Positions 49,537 to 56,546 of a DNA stretch of 64,000 bases are shown here, piece after piece. A model generated the notes under the pieces. That model was given only the letters and a program-made list of their open reading frames with translations. It was not told where the DNA came from and did no database searches. The position numbers were made by a program, and so were the translations under genes. The number at the start of each line of letters is the position of its first letter. Positions within the stretch are counted from its first letter, which is position 1. Origin of the DNA: DASSUW01 sp963789005 (GTDB taxonomy: Bacteria; Actinomycetota; Thermoleophilia; Solirubrobacterales; Solirubrobacteraceae); assembly GCA_963789005.1 (NCBI GenBank), contig CAWBIZ010000004.1:361811-425810 (forward strand), read 5' to 3'.

Positions 49537-50823
49537 GTGAGGACCGCCGACCATAGTCGCCTCCACGCGAAGGCGCGTGCGCGCGGCGTGAACCCGATCG
49601 TGTACTGGCTGTCGCGCGCCGTGCTGCAGCCGTTCTTCCACCTCTACTTCCGGATGTCGCGCATCGGGCGCGAGCACATCCCGGCGTCGGGGCCCGTCAT
49701 CTTCGTCTCGAACCACCGGTCGTTCCTCGACCCGTTCGTGATCGGCACGATCGCCCGCCGGCCCCTCTACTACGTCGCCAAGCGGGAGATCTTCCACTAC
49801 AAGCCCGTGGCCTGGTTCCTGAGCTCGCTCGGGGCCTTCCCGGTCAACCGGGGCGCCGGCGACGCCGACATGCTGGCCACCGCCAAGGCGATCCTCGAGC
49901 GCGGCGACTGCGTGCTGATGTTCCCCGAGGGCACGCGCATCCGCCCGGGCTCGCTGGGCCGTCCCAAGCGGGGCGTCGGGCGCCTGGTGCTCGAGACCGG
50001 CGCGCCCGTCGTGCCGGTGGCCGTGATCGGCACGGAGTCGGTTCGCAACGGCTGGCGCATCCGGCCGCACAAGGTCCGGATCCGGATCGGGCGGCCGCTC
50101 AACTTCCCGAAGGTCGAGAAGGTGTCGCCGCAGCTCGCGGCCGCCGTCACCGACCGCATCTGGCCCAACGTCATGCTCCAGTGGGAGTGGCTCGGCGGCC
50201 TGCCCCCACTGCGGCGCGCCGCGGTCATCGGCGCCGGCTCGTGGGGCACGAGCGTGGCCGTCATGCTCGCCCGCGCCGGCCTCGAGGTCGACCTCGGGAC
50301 CCACACGCCGGCGCAGGCGGAGCTGATCGGGACCGAGCGCGCGAACGAGCGCTACCTCCCCGGCGTCGCGCTGCCGAAGGCGATCCGCGCCGTCCCGGCC
50401 TCCGAGCTCGAGCTCTCGCGTCACGACCTCGTGTGCTTCGCGGTCCCGTCCGCCGCGCTGCCCGCCGCGGTGGCCGCCCACGGCCGTGACGTCGCGCCGC
50501 GCAGCGGGGTGCTCGTGCTCTCGACGGGCCTCGTGCCGCCGGTCGGCGCGCTGCCCGCCGCGTATGTGTCCGAGCACGTGGCTCCGTGGGCCGCCGGCGC
50601 CCTCGGCGGCACGGGCGACGCCGCGGCGGCGCTCGAGAAGCGCGAGCCGCTCGTCCTCGCCACCCGCGACACCGCGTTCGCCCGCCAGGTGGGCGACGCC
50701 CTCGGCGCCGCCGGCTTCCGCGTGGCGGCGACCACCGACCCGATGGCCGTCGAGCTCGCACGCGGCGCCACGACGCCGGCGGCGAAGAAGGCTGCCGCAG
50801 CGGGCGCTGTGCGCGCCGCCTGA
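49537..50823 (+). CDS. PlsC-type acyltransferase fused to a truncated GpsA-like Rossmann domain
   Basis: The 428-residue product begins with a complete lysophosphatidate acyltransferase: HX4D box H60-RSFL-D65, FPEGTR at 129-134 and VPVAVIGTE. From about residue 226 it continues as the NAD-binding half of glycerol-3-phosphate dehydrogenase (RRAAVIGAGSWGTSVAVMLARAG; VCFAVPSAAL). It stops at FRVAATTDPMAVELARGA, before the GpsA catalytic lysine and helical domain. So the dehydrogenase part cannot be active as GpsA, though it might bind nucleotide or G3P. The downstream sigma gene begins 20 bases later, so the missing part is not simply out of frame. GTG start. Confidence 0.83.
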   Translation: MRTADHSRLHAKARARGVNPIVYWLSRAVLQPFFHLYFRMSRIGREHIPASGPVIFVSNHRSFLDPFVIGTIARRPLYYVAKREIFHYKPVAWFLSSLGAFPVNRGAGDADMLATAKAILERGDCVLMFPEGTRIRPGSLGRPKRGVGRLVLETGAPVVPVAVIGTESVRNGWRIRPHKVRIRIGRPLNFPKVEKVSPQLAAAVTDRIWPNVMLQWEWLGGLPPLRRAAVIGAGSWGTSVAVMLARAGLEVDLGTHTPAQAELIGTERANERYLPGVALPKAIRAVPASELELSRHDLVCFAVPSAALPAAVAAHGRDVAPRSGVLVLSTGLVPPVGALPAAYVSEHVAPWAAGALGGTGDAAAALEKREPLVLATRDTAFARQVGDALGAAGFRVAATTDPMAVELARGATTPAAKKAAAAGAVRAA

Positions 50824-50829
50824 GGAAGG

Positions 50830-50835
50830 TACTGT
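50830..50835 (+). promoter_or_regulatory. -10 element of the sigma factor gene at 50844
   Basis: TACTGT lies 8 bases before the ATG and directly after the upstream stop, indicating a leaderless transcript. Confidence 0.5.
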
Positions 50836-50843
50836 CGTGCCGG

Positions 50844-51419
50844 ATGGCCGCCGCACCCGATTCCGCGGATTCCGCATCGCCTCGCGAGGACAAGGCGCGG
50901 CTCGACGCCGCCTTCACCGAGCTCTACCGGGCGCACCTGCGGGACGTCTACTCGTACTCGTACTACCGGGTGGGCAACCACCACGACGCCGAGGACCTCA
51001 CCGAGCAGACCTTCCTGCAGGCGTACCGGCACTTCGAGCGTGCCCAGCGCGAGTCACGCGGCCGCCCGCTGCGGCCGTGGCTGATCCGGATCGCGCACAA
51101 CCTGGCGGCGAACTACTACCGCGACCGCTCGCGCCGGCCGCAGACGTCGATCGACGACGCGGGCGCGCTCCCCGAGCTGCACACCACCGAGTCGCTGGTG
51201 GAGGATCGCGAGGACCTGAAGCGAATCCTCGAGGGCGTGCAGGACCTGCCGGACGATCGCCGCGAGGCGCTGATCATGCGCTTCGCGCTGGGGATGGACA
51301 ACCGCGAGATCGCGCGCGCGCTCGGCCGCACCGACGGCGCGACGAAGGTGCTGCTCCATCGTGCCATCCGGCAGCTGGAGGAGATCGTCAAGGAACGGGC
51401 GGGTACTGAGGTCCTATGA
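50844..51419 (+). CDS. ECF-type RNA polymerase sigma factor
   Basis: This 191-residue sigma factor has only regions 2 and 4. Region 2 has AFTELYRAHLRDVYSYSYYRVGNHHDAEDLTEQ and RPWLIRIAHNLAANYYRD. Region 4 has LPDDRREALIMRFALGMDNREIARAL and GATKVLLHRAIRQLEEI. It would direct polymerase to an alternative promoter set. The next gene, a small membrane protein overlapping by 4 bases, is the obvious candidate anti-sigma partner. Confidence 0.88.
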   Translation: MAAAPDSADSASPREDKARLDAAFTELYRAHLRDVYSYSYYRVGNHHDAEDLTEQTFLQAYRHFERAQRESRGRPLRPWLIRIAHNLAANYYRDRSRRPQTSIDDAGALPELHTTESLVEDREDLKRILEGVQDLPDDRREALIMRFALGMDNREIARALGRTDGATKVLLHRAIRQLEEIVKERAGTEVL

Positions 51420-51769
51420 GCGACGCCTGGGACTTCGAGACGCGGCTGCGGGAGGCGCTGGCCCCCGTCGAGCCGCCGGCCGACCTCGAGCCGCGGCTCG
51501 AGACGGCGCTCGGCTCCCTGGTGGAGCTGGCCGCCGACGAGCTCGAGGCGTGGGAGCTGCGCTCGATGCGCGACCCGCGCAACTGGTGGCGGCCCGCCGC
51601 CGCCGTCGTGGTCGGCACCGGCGCCGCCGCCGGGCTGGTGGTGCTGCGCACCCGCGGGCGCCGGCACCGGCGCCGCGCGCTGGCGCGGAACCCGCTCGAC
51701 CTCGCGGGCCGCACGGTGCGCGACGCCGGCCGCGAGGCGCTGCGCGTGTTCCGCGACTCCGCGCGATGA
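51416..51769 (+). CDS. Small single-pass membrane protein, possible anti-sigma partner
   Basis: This 117-residue protein has an acidic, leucine-rich N-terminal ~55 residues (FETRLREALAPVEPPADLEPR), one transmembrane helix (PAAAVVVGTGAAAGLVVL) and a very basic C-terminal tail. This topology and its ATGA overlap with the sigma gene are those of a membrane anti-sigma factor, but no ZAS zinc motif is present. The role is therefore inferred from context only. Confidence 0.65.
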   Translation: MSDAWDFETRLREALAPVEPPADLEPRLETALGSLVELAADELEAWELRSMRDPRNWWRPAAAVVVGTGAAAGLVVLRTRGRRHRRRALARNPLDLAGRTVRDAGREALRVFRDSAR

Positions 51770-51801
51770 TCCGCGAGGCGCGCTAGCGCGCAGAGATACA
51801 C

Positions 51802-52380
51802 ATGGGGCGCGACCTGACCTTGCTCGCCGACGAGGACGTGATGCAGCTCGTGCGCCGGGGCGACGCGGGTGCCTTCGAGGTCATCTACGAGCGTCACTCG
51901 CCCGCCGCCTTCTCGCTCGCCTACCGCATGATGGGCACGCGCTCGGGCGCCGAGGACGTCACGCAGGACGCGTTCCTCTCGATGTGGCGGTCGGGAGCGC
52001 GCTACGACCGCGCCCGCGGGTCGGTCCGCACGTGGGTGCTGGGGATCGTCCACCACCGCGCGATCGACGCGCTGCGCCGCGCCACCGTCCACGACAAGCG
52101 CCGCGCCGGCGACGAGGGGATCGAGGAGCGCTTCGAGGCGCGCGAGCGGACCGACGTCGAAGCCGCCCGCCGCGAGGAGTCCGGCACGGTGCGCACCGCG
52201 CTGCGCTCGCTCCCGTCGGACCAGTCGCAGGTGATCGAGCTCGCCTACTTCGGCGGGTTCACGCACACCGAGATCGCGGACATGCTCGACGCGCCCGTGG
52301 GCACCGTGAAGGGGCGGATGCGGCTCGGGCTGAAGAAGATGAAGGCCCAGCTCGGCGAGGGGAAGGTGGCGCCGGTATGA
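51802..52380 (+). CDS. ECF sigma factor, SigK-like
   Basis: This 192-residue group 4 sigma factor has region 2 FEVIYERHSPAAFSLAYRMMG, AEDVTQDAFLSMWR and GSVRTWVLGIVHHRAIDALRR. Region 4 is LPSDQSQVIELAYFGGFTHTEIADML and GTVKGRMRLGLKKMKAQL. The downstream RskA-like anti-sigma gene (ATGA overlap) places it in the SigK/RskA (ECF19-like) group, which in mycobacteria responds to extracytoplasmic or redox signals. Confidence 0.92.
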   Translation: MGRDLTLLADEDVMQLVRRGDAGAFEVIYERHSPAAFSLAYRMMGTRSGAEDVTQDAFLSMWRSGARYDRARGSVRTWVLGIVHHRAIDALRRATVHDKRRAGDEGIEERFEARERTDVEAARREESGTVRTALRSLPSDQSQVIELAYFGGFTHTEIADMLDAPVGTVKGRMRLGLKKMKAQLGEGKVAPV

Positions 52381-53114
52381 GCGAGCACGAGCGCTGGGTC
52401 GACGCCGCCGGCGCCTACGTCCTCGAGGCCATGCCCGAGGACGAGCGCGACGCGTTCGAGCTCCACCTCGAGGGCTGCTCGCTCTGCCGCGACGAGGTCG
52501 ACGAGCTGCTGCCGGCCGTCCACGCGCTGCCGATGGCGTCGCCGCAGATGACGCCGCCGCCGGAGCTCAAGGCCCGCATCATGGCCGAGGTCGAGCGCGA
52601 GGCGGCGCTGCTGGCGCAGGTGGGCGAGGGCGCCGATCGTCCGGCGCCGCGAGGCTCCCGCCGCGAGCGCCGCGGCTGGCTCGCCGGCTGGCGCCTGGCG
52701 CCCGTCGCCGCCGCGCTCCTGATCGCCGGCGTGCTCGCCGGCACGGCGCTCGAGCGCGACGACGCTGCGCCGACGGAGCCGGCGACGACGACGCGCACGG
52801 TCGCCGTGCAGGTCGACGCCGAGCGCGCGCCGGGCGGGCGCGCCGAGCTGCGGGTGACCGACGGCGAAGCGACGCTCGTCGGCTCCGGGATGCCGCAGCC
52901 GCCGGACGGGCGCGTCTACCAGGTGTGGGTCATGCCCAAGGGGTCGAACACCCCGGAGCCGACGAACGCGCTCTTCTACCCGCGCGCGGACGGCTCGGTC
53001 GCGACGGCGATCCCGGGCGTCGCCGACGCCAAGATGGTGCTCGTGACCGACGAGCCGATGGGCGGCTCCGACGAGCCCACGCGGACGCCGGTCATGACGG
53101 CCTCTCCGTCCTAA
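52377..53114 (+). CDS. RskA-family zinc-containing anti-sigma factor
   Basis: The 245-residue membrane protein has an N-terminal zinc anti-sigma domain with the HxxxCxxC motif (HLEGCSLCRDEV) that clamps the sigma factor. One transmembrane helix follows (LAPVAAALLIAGVLAGTAL), then an extracytoplasmic RskA domain with GRVYQVWVMPKG and a Pro/Thr-rich linker. Release probably needs regulated proteolysis. The rhomboid protease gene 40 bases downstream is an attractive, unproven candidate for part of that. Confidence 0.9.
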   Translation: MSEHERWVDAAGAYVLEAMPEDERDAFELHLEGCSLCRDEVDELLPAVHALPMASPQMTPPPELKARIMAEVEREAALLAQVGEGADRPAPRGSRRERRGWLAGWRLAPVAAALLIAGVLAGTALERDDAAPTEPATTTRTVAVQVDAERAPGGRAELRVTDGEATLVGSGMPQPPDGRVYQVWVMPKGSNTPEPTNALFYPRADGSVATAIPGVADAKMVLVTDEPMGGSDEPTRTPVMTASPS

Positions 53115-53137
53115 AGAGCCCGCTAAGCGACCACTGC

Positions 53138-53143
53138 TAGCTT
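53138..53143 (+). promoter_or_regulatory. -10 element of the rhomboid gene
   Basis: TAGCTT lies 10 bases before the ATG; no Shine-Dalgarno is present. Confidence 0.45.
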
Positions 53144-53153
53144 CACGCGCGAG

Positions 53154-54005
53154 ATGGCCGTCTGCTACCGCCACCCCGGCCGCGAGACGGGCGTCTCGTG
53201 CTCGAACTGCGGCAATCCGATCTGCCCGGACTGCATGACCGCGACGCCCGTCGGCATGCGCTGCCCGGACTGCTCGCGGCAGAAGACGCCGGTCCGCACG
53301 CTGCGCAACATCTACGCGCAGCCGACGGTCACGTACGTCCTGATCGCGATCAACGTGCTGCTCTACTTCGGCATGGTCTCCTCGGGCGGCCGAGACGGCC
53401 CGGTGTACGAGGACTTCGTCCTGATCGCCGTCGGCGCCAGCGAGGAAGGGTCGCTGCTCGGCGTCTCCCAGGGCGACTTCTGGCGGCTGCTGACCGGCGG
53501 CTTCCTGCACAGCGTCAGCCCGATTCACATCCTGCTCAACATGTACGCCCTCTACTGGCTGGGGACGATGCTCGAGCCGGTGATCGGCAACCGCGGCTTC
53601 CTCGCGCTCTACCTCGCCGCGCTGTTCGCCGGCGCGCTCGGAGCGCTTGCCTTCTCCGACCCCAACCAGGCCACCGTCGGCGCGTCGGGAGCGGTCTTCG
53701 GCCTGATGGCCGCGGCCTTCATCTTCCAGCGAGCCCGCGGCGTCGACCCCTGGCGCTCGGGCCTCGGCCCGATCATCCTCATCAACCTCGCGTTCCCGTT
53801 CTTCGCGCCGGGCCTCAACATCTCGATCGGCGGCCACGTCGGAGGCCTGATCGGCGGCGGCATCGCGGCGTTCGCCATGGACCGCCTCACCGCTCAGCGC
53901 CGAGGCGAGCTCCTCCCGATCCTCGCGTGCGTCGCGGTTGCGGCGATCTCAATCGCGGGAGCACTCGCGGTCGCCTCCTCCAAGGCCGCCGAGCTCGGCC
54001 TGTAG
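53154..54005 (+). CDS. Rhomboid-family intramembrane serine protease with N-terminal zinc ribbons
   Basis: The 283-residue protein starts with a cytosolic double-zinc-ribbon/B-box-like region of about 45 residues (HPGRETGVSCSNCGNPICPDC, then MRCPDC). A six-helix rhomboid core follows. The catalytic serine is in VGASGAVFG and the histidine in IGGHVGGLIGG; HILLNMYALYWLG is the helix-2 HxxxN element. It should cleave within membrane helices of substrate proteins. The zinc ribbon may select substrates. Its nearness to two membrane anti-sigma genes is notable. Confidence 0.92.
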   Translation: MAVCYRHPGRETGVSCSNCGNPICPDCMTATPVGMRCPDCSRQKTPVRTLRNIYAQPTVTYVLIAINVLLYFGMVSSGGRDGPVYEDFVLIAVGASEEGSLLGVSQGDFWRLLTGGFLHSVSPIHILLNMYALYWLGTMLEPVIGNRGFLALYLAALFAGALGALAFSDPNQATVGASGAVFGLMAAAFIFQRARGVDPWRSGLGPIILINLAFPFFAPGLNISIGGHVGGLIGGGIAAFAMDRLTAQRRGELLPILACVAVAAISIAGALAVASSKAAELGL

Positions 54006-54032
54006 CGCCGCTCTCCTGATTGTGTAAGAAGT

Positions 54033-54054
54033 CGAACCACCGGTGTTTGGTTCG
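54033..54054 (+). terminator. Hairpin downstream of the rhomboid gene
   Basis: CGAACCA (54033-54039) pairs with TGGTTCG (54048-54054) around an 8-nt loop, 28 bases after the rhomboid stop. The following bases are not T-rich, so termination is only possible. Confidence 0.35.
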
Positions 54055-54123
54055 TCGCGGCTGGGATTACAGAGCCGCATCCGCCCGACCGGGGCGGGCG
54101 GGCGCGGACGCGGAGGAGCACGG

Positions 54124-55318
54124 GTGAGGATCAAGGGCCGTTTCGTGGCGGGTGCGGTGCTCGGGGCGATGGTCGCCGTCGCGGTTCCCGGGGCGGCGCA
54201 GGCAAGCCCGGTGTTGCGGGTGGCGAAGGACGGCAGCGCGCGCGTCGTCAAGGATCGGTTCCTGCCGTCGCGGCGGACGACGGCGCTGCCCGCCGTGCCG
54301 TCCGGCACGCGGATCGTCGAAGGAGCGTTCTCGCGCGCGTGCGCGCGCGAGCCAGGCGCCGTCGCCGACGGCACGGCAGCGCTATGACGCGGCGCTGGCG
54401 GAGGCGCGGCGCGTCCGCGACACGCTCGCCGGCGCCCAGCGGGCCGAGCTCGCCGGGGCGATCGCGACCGCCGAGGGGATCGACGCTCGCGGCCAGCTCA
54501 CCAGCTCGCGCGTGAACGCGATCGTGATGACGCTCGAGCGCAACACCCAGTTCTGGCCCGCCAACCAGCCGCCGGCGCCCGGCACGCGCGTCGTCTTCAC
54601 GGGCTCGCCGGTGATCCTCGAGTACTACGCCGGCAGCGGCTTGCAGATCCAGCCGCTCGCCAACTTCGGCAAGGCCAACGCGCACTGGAACACGTGCAAC
54701 AAGGCCGACGACCGCACGTGCACGCCGCTGCGCGAGCTGCTCGACGCGATGCTCGCGCTGACCTCGACCCGCGGCGGCTTCAGCACGTGGGAGTACTTCT
54801 TCGAGTTCGAGGGCGGCCAGCCGCCGTGGATGAGCGGCATGGCGCAGGGCACCGCCATCCAGTCGCTCTCACGCGCGTACCAGATGACCCGCGCCACCCG
54901 CTACCGCGACGCCGCCTACGCCGCCATCCCGGCTTTCCAGACGCGCTGGCCGACCGGCGTCAACCGGCCCGCGACCGCCGGCACGCACTACCTCATCTAC
55001 TCCTACGCGCCCGACCTGTTCGTCTTCAACGGCTTCCTGCAGGCGCTGATCGGGCTCGACGCCTACCGCAACGTGACCGGCGACTCGCGCGCCACCACGC
55101 TCTTCAACTCGGGCGACTCCCACGGCCGCTGGCTGATCCCGTACTCGGATACCGGCTCGTGGTCGCGCTACTCATTCGGCGGCCCGGAGTCGACGCGCGA
55201 GTACCACGTGCTGCTGCGCGACTTCCTCAAGAACCTCTGCGGTCGGGTCGCCGTCCCCGTCTACTGCGACACCGCGAGCCGCTTCACCTCGTACCTGGCG
55301 ACACGCCCGGCAACGTGA
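54124..55318 (+). CDS. Secreted D-glucuronyl C5-epimerase-like protein, single frameshift
   Basis: The N-terminal part from GTG 54124 has a signal peptide (VAGAVLGAMVAVAVPGAAQA). The reading frame breaks at about 54330-54350 inside an alternating CG run (CGCGCGCGTGCGCGCGCG). It continues as a conserved alpha-barrel domain: TGSPVILEYYAGSGLQIQP, STWEYFFEFEGGQPPWMSGM and QSLSRAYQMT. That is the C-terminal fold of glucuronyl C5-epimerase, which flips uronic acids in polysaccharides. One base change would rejoin it into about 397 residues. A sequencing slip in the CG run is likelier than loss of function. The 3' end overlaps the convergent gene by 35 bases. Confidence 0.75.
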
Positions 55319-56198
55319 GCTCGTAGGTGCGGGCCGGCGCCTCCGGGAGCAGGTCCGGGTGCAGGATGTGGGCGAGGACCTCGAGGCCTTCGATCAGCCG
55401 TGGGCCGGGGCGGGAGAAGTGCGCGGCGGCGTCGACCGCGACGATCCGGCGGGCCCCGAGCGACGCGAGCTCGCCGGCGTACGTCTCGGCCTCCTCGAGC
55501 GCGCGCTCGGCGTCGTAGCCGCACGGCATCACGATCACGACCTCGGGCTCGGCGGCGCGGACGTCGTCCCAGCTGCGCTGCTCGGAGTGCTCTCCCGCGA
55601 GGCCGAGCAGGTCGAGGCCGCCGGCGAGCTCGATCAGCTGCGGTGTCCAGTGGCCGGCGGTGAACACCGGGTCGAGCCACTCGAGCGCGACCACGCCGAC
55701 GGGCGCCGCCTCGCGCACGGCCAGCCGCACGCGGTCGATCCGCCGCGCAGCGTCCTCGACGAGCGCGACGCCGGCGTCCTTGGCGCCGGTCGCCTGCGCG
55801 AGCGTGCGCACGTCGCCGAGCACCTCGCCGAGCGTGTGGGGGTCGAGCGCGAGCACCTGCGGCTGCGAGTCAAGCCGCTCGGCCACCGCGCGCACGTCGT
55901 CGTACGACACTGCGCAGACCGCGCACAGCGCCTGGGTGACGATCAGGTCGGGCTGCAGCTGCTGCAGCGCGTCCTCGTCGAGCTCGTAGATCGCGCGGCC
56001 CTGCTCGGTCAGCGCGCGCACGGCGCGGTCGATCTCGTCCGGCGGCAGGCCGGGGCCGATCACGTCGCGCGTCACGCGCGGCAGCTCGAGCGCCGCCGCC
56101 GGGTGGTCGCACTCGTGCGTCACGGCGGTAACCTCGTCGCCGACGCCGAGCGCGAACAGCATCTCGGTGGCCGACGGCACCAGGGAGACGATCCGCAT
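55284..56198 (-). CDS. BtuF-like cobalamin-binding/ABC substrate-binding domain protein (no signal peptide)
   Basis: The 304-residue protein has the helical-backbone periplasmic-binding fold of BtuF: RIVSLVPSATEMLFALGVGDEVTAVTHECD, QPDLIVTQALCAVCAVS and EWLDPVFTAGHWTPQLIELAGG. It lacks any signal peptide or lipobox and stands alone without BtuCD, so it is probably a cytosolic corrinoid-binding relative rather than a transporter part. The ATG at 56198 shares two bases with the divergent pterin dehydratase start (CATG). TATCCT lies 8 bases upstream, inside that neighbour. Confidence 0.85.
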   Translation of the reverse strand: MRIVSLVPSATEMLFALGVGDEVTAVTHECDHPAAALELPRVTRDVIGPGLPPDEIDRAVRALTEQGRAIYELDEDALQQLQPDLIVTQALCAVCAVSYDDVRAVAERLDSQPQVLALDPHTLGEVLGDVRTLAQATGAKDAGVALVEDAARRIDRVRLAVREAAPVGVVALEWLDPVFTAGHWTPQLIELAGGLDLLGLAGEHSEQRSWDDVRAAEPEVVIVMPCGYDAERALEEAETYAGELASLGARRIVAVDAAAHFSRPGPRLIEGLEVLAHILHPDLLPEAPARTYELTLPGVSPGTR

Positions 56199-56448
56199 GG
56201 CAGCAGAGGATAAGAGCGGCTGGCAGCGCGAGGGGGAGGCGCTCGTCCGCGAGCTGAAGTTCGACGACTTCGCCGCCGCGATGGCCTACGTGAACCGCGT
56301 CGCCGACCTCGCCGAGGAGGCCAACCACCACCCCGACATCCTCGTGCACGGCTGGAACCACGTGCGCCTCACGCTGACCACGCACTCTGCCGGCGGGCTG
56401 ACGGACAACGACTTCCAGATGGCGAAGAAGATCGACCAGCTTCAGTAG
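56197..56448 (+). CDS. 4a-hydroxytetrahydrobiopterin dehydratase (PCD/DCoH family)
   Basis: This 83-residue pterin-4a-carbinolamine dehydratase has the active-site ANHHPDI motif and THSAGGLTDNDF. It dehydrates 4a-hydroxytetrahydropterin after aromatic amino acid hydroxylases or serves molybdopterin/folate side roles. No hydroxylase is adjacent. ATG 56197 gives a short N-terminus and overlaps the divergent ATG as CATG. GTG 56167 is an in-frame alternative ten codons upstream. Confidence 0.87.
   Translation: MAAEDKSGWQREGEALVRELKFDDFAAAMAYVNRVADLAEEANHHPDILVHGWNHVRLTLTTHSAGGLTDNDFQMAKKIDQLQ
56207..56212 (-). promoter_or_regulatory. -10 element of the BtuF-like gene, inside the dehydratase coding sequence
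   Basis: Minus-strand TATCCT (56212-56207) is 8 bases from the ATG. The promoter lies wholly inside the divergent neighbour's codons. Confidence 0.5.
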
Positions 56449-56452
56449 GGCG

Positions 56453-56515
56453 GCGCCGCTACCATGCGCCTCGTCGCCTGATGAACGACGACGACAGCTC
56501 CCGAAGTAGCGGCGC
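56453..56515 (+). repeat. 10-bp inverted repeat bracketing a small upstream ORF
   Basis: GCGCCGCTAC (56453-56462) and GTAGCGGCGC (56506-56515) can pair across 43 bases. TACCAT (56460-56465), a possible -10, overlaps the left arm. If transcription starts there, the left arm would not be in the RNA and the repeat would be a DNA operator instead. Confidence 0.45.
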
Positions 56516-56546
56516 ACATGGTGCGCCGCCGGCGGACCGCCGATGA
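56481..56546 (+). CDS. Possible 21-codon leader ORF coupled to the CNNM/CorC gene
   Basis: ATG 56481 opens a 21-codon frame beginning MNDDDSS and ending APPADRR. Its TGA (56544-56546) overlaps the downstream ATG (56543-56545) as ATGA. An acidic start followed by prolines is the composition of Mg-sensing leader peptides such as MgtL, and the downstream protein belongs to a Mg-transport family. No clear Shine-Dalgarno is seen, so translation is unproven. Confidence 0.35.
   Translation: MNDDDSSRSSGAHGAPPADRR

Noticed and set aside
50824..51000. Missing GpsA catalytic domain simply out of frame after 50823
   Set aside because: The region encodes the sigma factor N-terminus at once, and no other frame shows GpsA helical-domain motifs.
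56449..56542. M-box magnesium riboswitch before the CNNM gene
   Set aside because: The leader is under 100 bases and lacks the M-box conserved segments. A coupled small ORF fits the sequence better.
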